A stretch of DNA of 64,000 nt from an uncultured bacterium (GTDB lineage Bacteria > Vulcanimicrobiota > Xenobia > Xenobiales > Xenobiaceae), in the NCBI GenBank assembly GCA_934621605.1, contig CAKTUZ010000002.1, positions 87,902 through 151,901 on the forward strand, read 5' to 3'. This document shows positions 34,077 to 43,917 of the stretch, one piece after another. The notes under the pieces were generated by a model. The model was not told where the DNA came from and searched no databases. It saw only the letters and a program-made list of their open reading frames with translations. Every line of letters begins with the position of its first letter. The stretch's first letter is position 1. A program made the position numbers and the translations under genes.

Positions 34077-35836
34077 TAAGTTTTATCTATAAAGGCGTTC
34101 TCAAAGTGAAGAACCCCCCAGCGATCAGGGTAAAGACTATGCACATCTTTTCGACAAGCGTGAACCAAATCTGTCCAACCTATAACAAACTCTAAACCGT
34201 CATTATCCAATTTAGCTTGCACGGCTTTATAACACTCCAAACGTTCTTGCCTGTTTTCGGTAGAGCGAGCCGCCTCTAAAAGACGCAGAATACGCTGACT
34301 GCAATAATTGGAGATATTATATTCATCATGTACTCTGCTGGGATCGGACAGCATTCTATTGGCTTCCAGACTGGGATCCAGAGGGGGAATTTCCTCGGCA
34401 AGTAAACATAAATCGTATAAATTATCAGCTAGGCTGCGCTTATACTCCTCCGAAGTTGCCCCATATAATGTCATTTGCAAGCCTGCGCTTTTTAAACAAG
34501 AAGCTAAAAAATTAGCAGTCGGTTCCAAATCAGCAGCAGCATAATTATTTCGGCAATAGAGCAAGGTAAGTTTATTAAGCACGGCGTCGTTACCATATAT
34601 GCGACCAAATATCCGTTTAGCTTTAACGGCACTATATTCAATTTGCAATTCAGAAGGTACCTGAGCCCAACTTAAAGGAGAAAAAAGTGCATGACAAACT
34701 TGTCCACGTCCGGCAAAAAAGAGTTGTAATACTGATTTTTTAGGTATGGCAAAATTTAAAGCCAAACGACCGCGCACATCGTTAAAAGGACGATACATAC
34801 AATTGGGAACTAAAGATAATTTTGCCAAAGTTTTCGGTTTAATAAGCCGCAAATCTCGATTTTGCTTAAGCTGTTTAATTTTATCCGCAGGCAGAGTTAA
34901 AATTATATCGACATTGCCACGCACTAATTCGCGCACTCGACTCTGAGGATCGGTTACTACAAGAAAGATTATTTTGTCTAAATCGGACTTTCCACGCCAG
35001 CATTGAGTTATTGCACTTAAAGTTACACGCTGCCCTATTCTCCATTCACTTAAGGTAAAAGGGCCGCTACCATACACCTCTTCAAGGCCGTCAACTTGCT
35101 TGACCGCTACAGTGACAGCCATAGCCGGAGCCGCCATCAGTTCCAAAAAATCCGCACAAGAATAATTTAAAACGAATTGCACCCTATGCTTATCCAAAAT
35201 TTTTACTTTAGCCAATACCGGACGATCTCCGGCGAAATTAGCTCTAAAAAAACTAAAACTGCGATTTTTCCCTTGAATCAGACGTTCTATCCAATCGACT
35301 ACAGTCTGCGGAGAGAGCCTAACCCCGTTATGAAAACGCACATCTGAACGCAGATCGAAAGTCCAAACCTTACCATCAGCTGAACAAGTCCAATTTTTAG
35401 CCAAATTTGGAGCGATTCTTCCATTTTCAATCTTTACCAAAGTATCAAAAACTGGAGAAAGAATCTGAGCGGAAAGAGAATCTGAAGCTACAGCCGGATC
35501 AGAAGCAGCTAAATCACAGGGAACAGCTACAGTTAAATATTTTTTGTCGCCCCAAAAATAGACTCTATTTTCGGACCTAGAGCTAAACCAGCCATAAAAA
35601 ATCAGTACCAATATTCCAGCCGCCAAAAGACAAAAGGCTAAAAAACGCATTTTGCTAAAACTGGGACTGCTAACCACGTTCAACTCGCGAGAAATAAATT
35701 TTCTACCCTCGCTTTTTACACTCTCAGCTAAATTGATAATGGTAGTATCTCGCTCATTATCCCTCCCGCCCTCAAATTGAGCGGAAGGAAATTGGCAAAG
35801 GTTACTTTTTTTTTGGCTCTTTCTGTTATTACCCAT
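34076..35836 (-). CDS. Membrane-tethered family 5 solute-binding protein (OppA/DppA-like)
   Basis: A 586-residue protein. Residues 1-65 are polar and apparently cytoplasmic; one membrane helix follows (FLAFCLLAAGILVLIFYGWF), then an SBP_bac_5 domain (PVFDTLVKIENGRIAPNLAKNW, VWTFDLRSDVRFHNGVRLSP). Such proteins bind oligopeptides or related solutes for ABC importers. It has no lipobox and is held by an uncleaved helix, and no permease or ATPase genes are next to it. It is coupled by TAATG to nfo upstream and to the nucleotidyltransferase downstream, an odd operon context. Confidence 0.85.
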   Translation of the reverse strand: MGNNRKSQKKSNLCQFPSAQFEGGRDNERDTTIINLAESVKSEGRKFISRELNVVSSPSFSKMRFLAFCLLAAGILVLIFYGWFSSRSENRVYFWGDKKYLTVAVPCDLAASDPAVASDSLSAQILSPVFDTLVKIENGRIAPNLAKNWTCSADGKVWTFDLRSDVRFHNGVRLSPQTVVDWIERLIQGKNRSFSFFRANFAGDRPVLAKVKILDKHRVQFVLNYSCADFLELMAAPAMAVTVAVKQVDGLEEVYGSGPFTLSEWRIGQRVTLSAITQCWRGKSDLDKIIFLVVTDPQSRVRELVRGNVDIILTLPADKIKQLKQNRDLRLIKPKTLAKLSLVPNCMYRPFNDVRGRLALNFAIPKKSVLQLFFAGRGQVCHALFSPLSWAQVPSELQIEYSAVKAKRIFGRIYGNDAVLNKLTLLYCRNNYAAADLEPTANFLASCLKSAGLQMTLYGATSEEYKRSLADNLYDLCLLAEEIPPLDPSLEANRMLSDPSRVHDEYNISNYCSQRILRLLEAARSTENRQERLECYKAVQAKLDNDGLEFVIGWTDLVHACRKDVHSLYPDRWGVLHFENAFIDKT

Positions 35837-36669
35837 TATTGTATATACAAATCGCGCAAGATTTTTATTTCTTCGGCATAACCATCTAATTCGTTGGGAG
35901 TTTCCAAATAGAAAGGCAATTCACGCAAATCAGGGTGGTTGATAATCTTGGCCATAGTCCCTGTCCCCAATTTGCCACAACCTATTTTAGCATGACGATC
36001 TTTATGAGTCCCGCGCTCATTTAAACTATCATTCAAATGGATAGCTTTCAACCTGGACATCCCCAAGACTCTATCAAAATTTTCCAAAGTTTGCTCTAAG
36101 CCAAACTTAACGTCGTAACCACCATCCCAAATATGACAGGTATCTAAACAGACGCCAAGTTTCTCTGGACATTTAGTCAAATCTATAATTTGCCTTAATT
36201 CCTCAAAAGAGCGTCCCAGTTCTGTGCCCTTGCCAGCCATAGTCTCTAGAAGTACAAAACCCGGAAAATCATCAGGAACCACATTGTTGATAGTATCAGC
36301 AATAGCAATTATTCCCTCTTGCGGTGTGCGCTTTAAGTAATTACCGGGATGGAAATTATACATGGCACCGTCTACTTTGGCAGTAAAATTCAAGTCTTCA
36401 CGCAAAACTTCCCGAGTAAGTTCTTGTACTTTTTCTTCAACCGAAGCCGGATTGACAATAAAAGGACTGTGTACTAAGAGAGGCCCAAAACCTTGTTCCC
36501 TAAGTAAACGACAAAATGTTTCAATATCCTGGTCTTTAAAGCGTAAGGCGCCTTTACCTCGAGGATTGCGGCAAAAGAACTGAAAAACATTAGCTTGAAT
36601 AGAAACCGCATCTTTTACCATGGCGGTCAATCCTTTAGAAATAGACAAGTGGCAACCAATTTTAAACAT
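35836..36669 (-). CDS. nfo: Endonuclease IV (AP endonuclease)
   Basis: A 277-residue TIM-barrel enzyme cutting DNA 5' of abasic sites with three zinc ions. Signatures are IGCHLSISKGL at the N-terminus, NFHPGNYL, LLETMAGKGTELG, GVCLDTCHIWDGGYD and HLNDSLNERGTHKDRHAKIG, which supply the zinc ligands. Length is standard. It is the first gene of a unit nfo - solute-binding protein - nucleotidyltransferase linked by overlapping stop/start codons. Confidence 0.96.
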   Translation of the reverse strand: MFKIGCHLSISKGLTAMVKDAVSIQANVFQFFCRNPRGKGALRFKDQDIETFCRLLREQGFGPLLVHSPFIVNPASVEEKVQELTREVLREDLNFTAKVDGAMYNFHPGNYLKRTPQEGIIAIADTINNVVPDDFPGFVLLETMAGKGTELGRSFEELRQIIDLTKCPEKLGVCLDTCHIWDGGYDVKFGLEQTLENFDRVLGMSRLKAIHLNDSLNERGTHKDRHAKIGCGKLGTGTMAKIINHPDLRELPFYLETPNELDGYAEEIKILRDLYIQ

Positions 36670-36689
36670 TCTTTTATCCTTTTTTTAAT

Positions 36690-38210
36690 TTAAGCTTGAG
36701 AGGAGCGCAAATGTTCCAGCCAAATTGCTAATTTTTTTTCGTAGCCCAATTGTCCAGGCTGATAAAATTGACTGCCTTGCAAAGCATCAGGCAAAAATTG
36801 CTGCTTAACATAATGGTTGGGATAATCGTGAGCATAGCGATAACCTTTTGCGTAGCCCATACCTTTCATAAGTTTGGTAGGAGCGTTGCGCAAATGGAGC
36901 GGCACAGGCTCACCAGGACTTTGACGCACAATCTGGGCAGCCGCCATATAAGCATTACCTACACTGTTAGATTTCGGAGCCAAAGCTAAATACAAGACAG
37001 CGTGAGCCAAAGGATAAAAGCCTTCCGGCATACCTACAAAGTGGACCGCTTGCTGCGCGGCCATAGCCACTACCAAACCTTGAGAATCGGCTAAGCCCAC
37101 ATCTTCAGAAGCTAAAATAACTAAACGTCTGGCCACAAATAGAGGATCTTCTCCAGCTTCCAACAGGCGAGCCAACCAATAAATAGCTCCGTCAGGATCG
37201 CTGCCGCGCACCGATTTTATTAGCGCTGAAATAGTATCGTAGTGCGAATCTCCTGCCCTATCATGGCGCAAATTGGGCCGCCCCATAACTTCGGCTACAT
37301 GCGATTCGGTAAGAATGCGCTCTCCATTATCATCTGTTTCCAAAGAGTTGACCGCTTCTTCCAAAATATTGAGCGCTGTGCGAGCGTCACCTGTGCAAGC
37401 TCCAGCCAAAGTTTCCAGCAACTCGTCAGAAACTTGAACATTAAAACTGCCTAAGCCGCGTTCTTTATCATTTAGAGCTCTATGCAATAAAATAGCGATA
37501 TCTTCGGTGCTCAAAGCTGACAGCGTGAAAACGCGACAACGTGACAAAAGCGGCGCCACCACTTGGAAAGAAGGATTTTCGGTAGTGGCGCCCACCAAAA
37601 TTATAGAGCCATCTTCTACATGAGGCAGAACGACGTCTTGTTGGGCCTTATTAAAGCGATGAATTTCGTCGAGAAAAACTATAGTGCGACGCTTCATTAA
37701 ACGCCAGCGCTCTTTGGCTTCGGCCACTATACGACGCACTTCTCCTACTCCAGCAGTAACGGCAGACATAGGTACAAAAGTGGCTTTGGCTCCGGCAGTT
37801 AGGAGCTGGGCCAAACTGGTTTTGCCTGTGCCCGGCGGCCCCCATAAAATCATGGAAGGCCAAGAGCCAGACTCCAACAGACGACGCAATACTCGCCCAG
37901 GCCCAACTAAATGTTTCTGCCCCACATATTCATCTAAGGTGCGCGGCCTCATACGAGCTGAAAGCGGAACAGAGAAATCGGTCCCTGATGTCTCAGCATC
38001 CATTTGACCTTCTTGAGTCTCATTGGCGATGGCTCCCTTTTTGCTTTCAGCTTTCAATTGCGCCAAAGGGCGGGCGGCAACTTCTTCAACACCCGGCCTT
38101 ACAAAATCATGGCGAAAAAGAGGCGCCTTTGAAACATCAGATTCACTTGGCGAATCGGACTCATTATTGGCAGCAAATAAACCACCCTGCAAATCAGAAT
38201 CTTTAGGCAT
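36690..38210 (-). CDS. rarA: Replication-associated recombination protein A (RarA/MgsA)
   Basis: The predicted product is a 506-residue AAA+ ATPase acting at stalled forks. ATG 38210 is chosen because AAGGAGTG lies 5 nt upstream. After about 75 variable residues comes RMRPRTLDEYVGQKHLVGPG, Walker A GPPGTGKTSLAQLL, Walker B VFLDEIHRFNKAQQD, sensor 1 GATTENPSF, and the C-terminal tetramerisation domain (GSDPDGAIYWLARLLEAGEDP). The variable N-terminal extension is longer than in E. coli RarA. It lies 20 bp upstream of nfo. Confidence 0.95.
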   Translation of the reverse strand: MPKDSDLQGGLFAANNESDSPSESDVSKAPLFRHDFVRPGVEEVAARPLAQLKAESKKGAIANETQEGQMDAETSGTDFSVPLSARMRPRTLDEYVGQKHLVGPGRVLRRLLESGSWPSMILWGPPGTGKTSLAQLLTAGAKATFVPMSAVTAGVGEVRRIVAEAKERWRLMKRRTIVFLDEIHRFNKAQQDVVLPHVEDGSIILVGATTENPSFQVVAPLLSRCRVFTLSALSTEDIAILLHRALNDKERGLGSFNVQVSDELLETLAGACTGDARTALNILEEAVNSLETDDNGERILTESHVAEVMGRPNLRHDRAGDSHYDTISALIKSVRGSDPDGAIYWLARLLEAGEDPLFVARRLVILASEDVGLADSQGLVVAMAAQQAVHFVGMPEGFYPLAHAVLYLALAPKSNSVGNAYMAAAQIVRQSPGEPVPLHLRNAPTKLMKGMGYAKGYRYAHDYPNHYVKQQFLPDALQGSQFYQPGQLGYEKKLAIWLEHLRSSQA

Positions 38211-38248
38211 AAGTTCACTCCTTAACGCCGACGTCTCCAATTTATATA

Positions 38249-38298
38249 AAAAAGCCGCTAAAGTCCGGCCTTACATTGCCAAAACTCCGGCGGCTTTT
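38249..38298 (-). terminator. Terminator after the UPF0210 gene
   Basis: AAAAGCCGC pairs with GCGGCTTTTTT around an inner CCGG/CCGG stem on the minus strand. It separates the UPF0210 gene from rarA. Confidence 0.8.
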
Positions 38299-38328
38299 CC
38301 ACCAATGGAATATTTAACCTTTAAGAGA

Positions 38329-39705
38329 TCAGTTTTTCAGAGCCTGTAAAGGCGCCGGGATTCTACCGCCGCGTTCAATAAATATCGAAGAACTGTGGGG
38401 ATTAACAGCGATGATTGAAGCAGCCCCCAAGAGCCCACCGTAATCGACCCTTTCTCCAGCTTTCTTACCAGGGATAGGTAAAATACGCACCGCTGTGGTC
38501 TTGCTATTAACCATACCTATAGCCATTTCGTCAGCTACAATACCTGAAATGGTAGAAGCTGGAGTATCGCCCGGAATAGCAATCATGTCCAAACCGACCG
38601 AGCATACACAAGTCATAGCCTCCAATTTTTCTAAGGAGAGAGCTCCGATTTGGGCACAATAGGCCATCTCCTCATCTTCAGAAAGCGGAATAAAAGCACC
38701 AGATAAGCCACCGACATAAGAAGAAGCCATAGTGCCTCCCTTTTTAACGGCGTCGTTAAGCAATGCCAAAGCAGCAGTAGTACCATGAGTTCCGCAGCGC
38801 TCTAAGCCCATAGCCTCCAAAACATCAGCCACCGAATCGCCACGTTCAGGAGTGGGAGCCAAAGATAAATCGAGAATACCAAAATTGACATTGAGTCGAC
38901 GCGAAACTTCGCGACCGACCAGCTCACCCATACGGGTAATCTTAAAAGCTGTGCGCTTAACGGCTTCGGCAACTTTTCCCAAATCGGCTCCGTCACCAAG
39001 ACGCCTGATGGCGGCATTAACTACACCGGGGCCGCTGATACCTACATTGATAGAGCATTCAGGTTCGCCTATCCCGTGCATAGCGCCGGCAATAAAAGGA
39101 TTATCCTCCATCATATTGCAGAAACAAACTAATTTGCAGCAAGGCAAGCCTTCCAGTTCGGGGTGCACAAAAGCGGTCTTTATAACGATTTCACCAAACA
39201 GCTTAACAGCATCCATATTAATACCGGCTTTGGTAGATCCCAAAGAAACAGAAGCACAGACCCTATCGGTAACATTGAGAGCTTCTGGTATAGAATTAAA
39301 GAGAATGCGATCCGAATTGGTAAAACCTTTATGTACTAAAGCGCTGAAGCCACCGATATAATCGACACCAATTTCCTTAGCCGCTTTATCAACAGCTATC
39401 GCTAAAGGAACATAAGAATCGGCACCGGTGGAAGCGCCCAAAAGAGACAAAGGCGAAAGAGCAATACGCTTGTTTACAATAGGTACACCAAACTCTTGAG
39501 AGACCTGTTCCACCACCGGAACTAAACGTTCGCCTACGGTCAGAATCTTCTCGACAACCTTGTCGCAGGTTGTGCTCATAGAACCGGTAGCACAATCCTG
39601 TAAATTTAATCCCATAGTTACGGTACGCACATCGAGATGTTCATTCTCGATCATGCGCAGCGTATCAAAAACTTCATTAGCAGCTAGCCACATAGAGCCC
39701 GCCAA
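38329..39705 (-). CDS. UPF0210 / PFL-family protein (DUF711)
   Basis: A 458-residue protein of the conserved UPF0210 family, a fold related to glycyl-radical pyruvate formate-lyase but without a known reaction. Family signatures are MIENEHLDVRTVTMGLNLQD, VNKRIALSPLSLL, FSALVHKGFTNSD, INVGISGPGVV and GDTPASTISGIVADEMAIGM. Start choice: TTG 39705 has AAGGA 9 nt upstream; ATG 39693 is the alternative. The ACT-domain partner often found upstream of this family is not present here. Confidence 0.9.
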   Translation of the reverse strand: MAGSMWLAANEVFDTLRMIENEHLDVRTVTMGLNLQDCATGSMSTTCDKVVEKILTVGERLVPVVEQVSQEFGVPIVNKRIALSPLSLLGASTGADSYVPLAIAVDKAAKEIGVDYIGGFSALVHKGFTNSDRILFNSIPEALNVTDRVCASVSLGSTKAGINMDAVKLFGEIVIKTAFVHPELEGLPCCKLVCFCNMMEDNPFIAGAMHGIGEPECSINVGISGPGVVNAAIRRLGDGADLGKVAEAVKRTAFKITRMGELVGREVSRRLNVNFGILDLSLAPTPERGDSVADVLEAMGLERCGTHGTTAALALLNDAVKKGGTMASSYVGGLSGAFIPLSEDEEMAYCAQIGALSLEKLEAMTCVCSVGLDMIAIPGDTPASTISGIVADEMAIGMVNSKTTAVRILPIPGKKAGERVDYGGLLGAASIIAVNPHSSSIFIERGGRIPAPLQALKN

Positions 39706-39763
39706 TTCTCGGATCCTTGCATCATTCCTGCCTGCAAAAGCTACAGCAAATTATAGTCAAAAG

Positions 39764-40534
39764 TTAATCTTCCAGAGACCAATCTGACGTTTCCTTATCT
39801 TCTTGCCAGCCGTCGGCCCAGCCAGTTCGAGTAAAATCCAAATCGGCCCAGGATACCAAATGACGTCCCCGAGAAAAGCACAAAAAAGTATCATGTTCAA
39901 AGTCGTGAACCGTATTATAGGTCTTTACTTTATCGCGCTTCCACTCCAAAAAAGCTTGTACAGAATCAGTAAAATAAGCCTTTTGGCTGTGTTGACAAAT
40001 TTCACGCACTAAACGGAAAAAATTCTGAAAAGAGACGTGAGAGAGCTTATCTTTCAGAAAGCTTCTGTAATTAATGGATGAGGAATCGAAACGCAGCGGT
40101 TCTTCTCGATTAGAACAGTAAATATCCAAGAAATTAGTAGGCTTCAGAGTAACAATCTTGTCTTTATCGTCATCACGCACATTGCCTTGAGCCATACGAG
40201 AGAAATTTTTAACTAATTTTTGCACTTTGTAAGCGGACGCATCCTGTTCACTACGTTCAATAATCATGCCTAAAGCCACATGTTCGATACTATCCCAAGG
40301 GATCTCTATAGTCGCACCGGAGGTCTCTCCCACCAAGGCTTCGTCGGTAAAGTATCCACTCTTAATGCGATTCGGCAAAGGAGTGGCTCTTTTATGAAAA
40401 AGAGGAAGATGTTCTGGTAAAGAATCGCCCTCCTCCTGATTTTGTGAATTGGCAGAGAGTTCTTGATCAGGAGAAACAATGTAGGGATTGCTCTCTTCGG
40501 CAGCTTTTTCCAAACAAACTTTTTCTTCAGACAT
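39764..40534 (-). CDS. Conserved hypothetical protein downstream of pilT
   Basis: A 256-residue soluble protein without membrane segments. The first 55 residues are acidic and polar. Residues 80-180 (IEIPWDSIEHVALGMI, LKPTNFLDIYCSNREEPLRFDSS) read like a PH-like beta domain, but I cannot name the family. The C-terminus contains HDTFLCFSRGRHLVSWADLDF. ATG 40534 is chosen because AGGAA lies 6-7 nt upstream. It starts 21 bp after pilT, so it may be a cytoplasmic partner of the pilus motor. Confidence 0.65.
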   Translation of the reverse strand: MSEEKVCLEKAAEESNPYIVSPDQELSANSQNQEEGDSLPEHLPLFHKRATPLPNRIKSGYFTDEALVGETSGATIEIPWDSIEHVALGMIIERSEQDASAYKVQKLVKNFSRMAQGNVRDDDKDKIVTLKPTNFLDIYCSNREEPLRFDSSSINYRSFLKDKLSHVSFQNFFRLVREICQHSQKAYFTDSVQAFLEWKRDKVKTYNTVHDFEHDTFLCFSRGRHLVSWADLDFTRTGWADGWQEDKETSDWSLED

Positions 40535-40555
40535 TTCTTTCCTCAATCTAATTTT

Positions 40556-41683
40556 TTACCAATCGTTTTTAATAATATTACCAGCTTCATTCATTTCTTG
40601 CATAGCATGACGCATCTTCAACTTCAAGTCGTTGGCATTGTCAGAATTGCGCAAAGCGTCGTCGGCAGTAATTTTTCCAGCCTTAAATAACTGCAATAAA
40701 TGATAATCGAAACTTTGCATACCGTCAGGATGAAACGAATCCAATTCTCGCTTAATTGTAGTGAGAGAATTTTCCCGCAAGCATTCTTGAATACGAGCAT
40801 TGTTAATCATAATTTCTAACGCAGGTACACGTCCTCCGCCTATAGCCGGAATGAGACGCTGAGCTATGACGGCTTTAACATTCATAGAAAGCTGATACAA
40901 TACGGGATTGTGCATTTCATCAGGGAAAAATTGCAATACACGTTCGATAGTTTGCACAGCATTGTTGGCATGTAGTGTAGACAATACTAAGTGACCGGTT
41001 TCAGCAAAGTATACTGCCGATTCTACAGACGAGAGATCTCGCATCTCACCAACAAGCAAAACGTCCGGAGCTTGACGTAACGCGCTTTCTAAAGCATCTC
41101 GAAAGCACATAGTGTCAGTACCTACCTCGCGCTGGGAGACCAAACACTTGTTGGTATCGGTATGCACATACTCGACAGGGTCTTCAATAGTAACGATGTG
41201 ACCGCTGAAATGTTCTTTGCGATACTTAATCATCGAAGCCAAAGTAGTAGATTTACCGGAGCCGGTAGGGCCTGTTACCAAAATGAGGCCGCGTCTCTCC
41301 ATCACCAGATCGTTCAGCACCGGATGGAGCCCTAAAGTTTCAATATCCAAAATATCTTCTTCAACTCGTCTAAAGACCATAGCGACACTGTCTTTTTGAC
41401 GATAAGCATTGACACGAAAGCGCCCTATGTGCTTCAAAGGGTAAACAAAGTTGGCTTCAGGATGACCGCCTTCAAATCTTTCGCGCAAATGGCTCGGCAT
41501 AATGGCCAAGGCCAAATATTCCGTCATTTGCGGAGTTAAAGCTTCGCACTGTACCGGATACATAGTGCCGGTAATACGCAAAAAAGGAGGCAAATCGGCT
41601 TTGATATAAACGTCGGAAGCTTTTTGCTGATAAGAAAGAGCCAACACCTTATCGAGCAACGCTCTCAGATTTTCAAATTCCAT
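40556..41683 (-). CDS. pilT: Type IV pilus retraction ATPase PilT
   Basis: A 375-residue hexameric ATPase driving pilus retraction and twitching. Walker A is VTGPTGSGKSTTLASMI, the Asp box IVTIEDPVEYVH, Walker B DVLLVGEMRD, and the His box LVLSTLHANNAVQTIERVL. The PilT C-terminal AIRNLIR-like region is replaced by LLQLFKAGKITADDALRNS, typical of the PilT/PilU group. It links with the pseudopilin clusters near the left end of the window. Confidence 0.96.
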   Translation of the reverse strand: MEFENLRALLDKVLALSYQQKASDVYIKADLPPFLRITGTMYPVQCEALTPQMTEYLALAIMPSHLRERFEGGHPEANFVYPLKHIGRFRVNAYRQKDSVAMVFRRVEEDILDIETLGLHPVLNDLVMERRGLILVTGPTGSGKSTTLASMIKYRKEHFSGHIVTIEDPVEYVHTDTNKCLVSQREVGTDTMCFRDALESALRQAPDVLLVGEMRDLSSVESAVYFAETGHLVLSTLHANNAVQTIERVLQFFPDEMHNPVLYQLSMNVKAVIAQRLIPAIGGGRVPALEIMINNARIQECLRENSLTTIKRELDSFHPDGMQSFDYHLLQLFKAGKITADDALRNSDNANDLKLKMRHAMQEMNEAGNIIKNDW

Positions 41684-41754
41684 ATTTTATCTCCTTCTAG
41701 TTCCAATTTCAGCAGCCTAAAAAACTATCCCAACATTTTTAACAGTATTTCAAG

Positions 41755-42363
41755 CTAGAAAAACTTAATGTTAATATGCTCTTCCTGTCCAGCCAAAAGG
41801 CGTTCAATATTATGCCGATGTTGAAAAACCACAATGGCGGCACTTATTGTAGCAAAAGCTATTTCAAAGGCCGAAGCGCCATAGACATAAGCTATACAAG
41901 GAAAAGCGAAAGCTGCCGAAAGCGAAGCTGCCGAAGCCCAACGAGTTAAAAGCGCAACTCCCAGCCATAAAAGTGCAGCTATCCCTACAGCCTGAGGAGC
42001 CAAAGCCAAAAAGACACCGCAAGTGGTAGCCACACCCTTACCCCCTCTAAACTTTAAAAATATCGACCAGTTATGACCTGCTACAGCCGCCAAACCAAAC
42101 AACAACTTAATAAAGGGATGCATAAAACTAGGCACAAGCACAAAATAAGCCAGACAAACTGCCAAAAATCCCTTTAAGACATCTAAAAATAGCACAATTA
42201 ACGCTGCCTTTAGCCCCAAAACACGATAAGCGTTGGTGGTGCCTACGCTACCACTTCCTAAGCTCGAAAGATCGGCGCCGTTAAAGCGTTTAGCTACCAC
42301 GACTCCTGAAGGGAACGAGCCCAACAGGTAGCAAATCACCAATAAAATCGATAACCAAATCAT
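41755..42363 (-). CDS. plsY: Acyl-phosphate:glycerol-3-phosphate acyltransferase PlsY
   Basis: A polytopic inner-membrane enzyme making lysophosphatidic acid from acyl-phosphate. The signatures LLGSFPSGVVVAKRFNGADL, GSGSVGTTNAYRVLG, and FRGGKGVATTCGVF with the Gly-rich phosphate loop are all present. ATG 42363 gives 202 residues, the usual length; a GTG 33 bp upstream is a less likely start. Together with plsC at 23 kb the window encodes both acylation steps of phospholipid synthesis. Confidence 0.94.
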   Translation of the reverse strand: MIWLSILLVICYLLGSFPSGVVVAKRFNGADLSSLGSGSVGTTNAYRVLGLKAALIVLFLDVLKGFLAVCLAYFVLVPSFMHPFIKLLFGLAAVAGHNWSIFLKFRGGKGVATTCGVFLALAPQAVGIAALLWLGVALLTRWASAASLSAAFAFPCIAYVYGASAFEIAFATISAAIVVFQHRHNIERLLAGQEEHINIKFF

Positions 42364-42471
42364 ATTAAACTCTAATTTCTTTCCAACCAGCGTCACTTCA
42401 CTTAAAAAGATGTGTCAACGGCCAATATTTAGCCTATTGCAGTTAGCTCACCTGCCAAGTAGGGAGTTCTT

Positions 42472-43902
42472 TTACCAATCAAAATAGAAACGACCGCCAG
42501 GTCTAGCCATAATCAAAGTCGGCTCTCGTAAATATTCATTGGCCACTCTTTTTACGTCAGCCACAGTTACATGCTGCAATTCTTGCAACTTGCGAGTATC
42601 ACTTTCATAACCGGCTCCAGAAAGCTCAGCCATACCCAAGTGCAAAGCCCTCCCACTCAAACTTTCCCTTTCCAGTAAGTACATACCCAAAAGTTTTTCT
42701 TTGGTCTCAGCCAACTCCAATTCACTTATGCCCTCTTTTTTCAACTTATTAATTTCCGACAACATACGCCGTCTAGCCACTCCCACAGATCCGGGCTTGG
42801 TAATTACATGGCATAAAAGATGCGAAGGGCCTAAAAGTTCTGGATATTTGGCCCCTACCTCATAAGCTAAGCCTCGATTTTCACGCAATTCAGTCCAGAG
42901 ACGCGAACTGAGTCCAGCGCCTAAAGCTCCGTAAATAACTTGCATAGCCGCGTGGTCTGAACTTTGCAAAGAGGGAGCTTGATAACCAAGTAAAACCCAG
43001 GCCAGTTCCGATTGAGAATATAAATAAACTTCTTTTTCAGAAGCTTGTGGCTCCCATTGAACTTCTAAAATTTTTTCTCGAGCCGGAATCATGGCACTGC
43101 AATCAGAGGCTATTTCCGCACGTATCCTTTGCCCGTTAAGTCGTCCTGCTGCGGTTATTACCGTACGATCCGAAGTAAAATTTTTCTGAAAATAAGCACT
43201 GACATCGGCAGCTGTGGCCCTTCTTAAAATAACAGGTACTACTTGCGGCGAACGTTTGTAAGGATGCAATCTATAAAAACAACTTAAAAAAATATCATAA
43301 AGTTGATCGGAAGTACCGCCGCCTTCGCCTATGCGATTTAAAGTTTGCTCGCGGGCTCTTTGCAATTCTGCTTCGGAAAAATTAGGATTGGCTACAGCTT
43401 TGCATAAGCGGCGCAACATAAACATATAATTTACAGGCGAGGTGGTAATGCTCAAACGACTGTAATCAGCCGAAGCTCCGTCATCAACTAAAGTTCCGGT
43501 AATTTCTACCACGTCATCACCTTCACCGTCGTCAGAAATGCGATTATTGAGCATTTTCAAAATTAAAAAATTGTACCCTTGCAAGTTGCTGCCTTCCTGA
43601 CTAACACCGCAACGCACCAAATAGTCCAGCACGACCAAATTTTCGCCCGGAGCCTCCAAAGTTAAGCATACTAACCCGTTGGGCAAAATATGCTTTTTTA
43701 CCGCTGAAGCCGAAGCTGAAGCAGCAGAAGTTCCGGAAATAGAAAAGTTATCAATTTGGTAAGTAGTTGAAGCCGACCGATTGTAGTTGGGCAGCGTAGG
43801 TAACTTTAACCGGTTTTCCTTAAATTCATCAGCATAAACTGCCAGCGGAAGGCCAACGGCTACCGCTAAGCCGACGACAATTTTACAAAAAACTTTGAAC
43901 AT
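42472..43902 (-). CDS. M16 family peptidase-like protein, non-catalytic partner (second pair)
   Basis: A 476-residue exported protein with a signal peptide (IVVGLAVAVGLPLAVYA) and a Ser/Ala-rich linker. The HxxEH zinc motif is absent: the equivalent region reads LQGYNFLILKMLNNR. The substrate-binding signature SSRLWTELRENRGLAYEVGA is kept. It lies 15 bp after the catalytic gene, so the two probably form a heterodimer like the 13982-16887 pair, though sequence between the pairs is quite diverged. Confidence 0.85.
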   Translation of the reverse strand: MFKVFCKIVVGLAVAVGLPLAVYADEFKENRLKLPTLPNYNRSASTTYQIDNFSISGTSAASASASAVKKHILPNGLVCLTLEAPGENLVVLDYLVRCGVSQEGSNLQGYNFLILKMLNNRISDDGEGDDVVEITGTLVDDGASADYSRLSITTSPVNYMFMLRRLCKAVANPNFSEAELQRAREQTLNRIGEGGGTSDQLYDIFLSCFYRLHPYKRSPQVVPVILRRATAADVSAYFQKNFTSDRTVITAAGRLNGQRIRAEIASDCSAMIPAREKILEVQWEPQASEKEVYLYSQSELAWVLLGYQAPSLQSSDHAAMQVIYGALGAGLSSRLWTELRENRGLAYEVGAKYPELLGPSHLLCHVITKPGSVGVARRRMLSEINKLKKEGISELELAETKEKLLGMYLLERESLSGRALHLGMAELSGAGYESDTRKLQELQHVTVADVKRVANEYLREPTLIMARPGGRFYFDW

Positions 43903-43917
43903 AAGCTCAGCCTTTCT

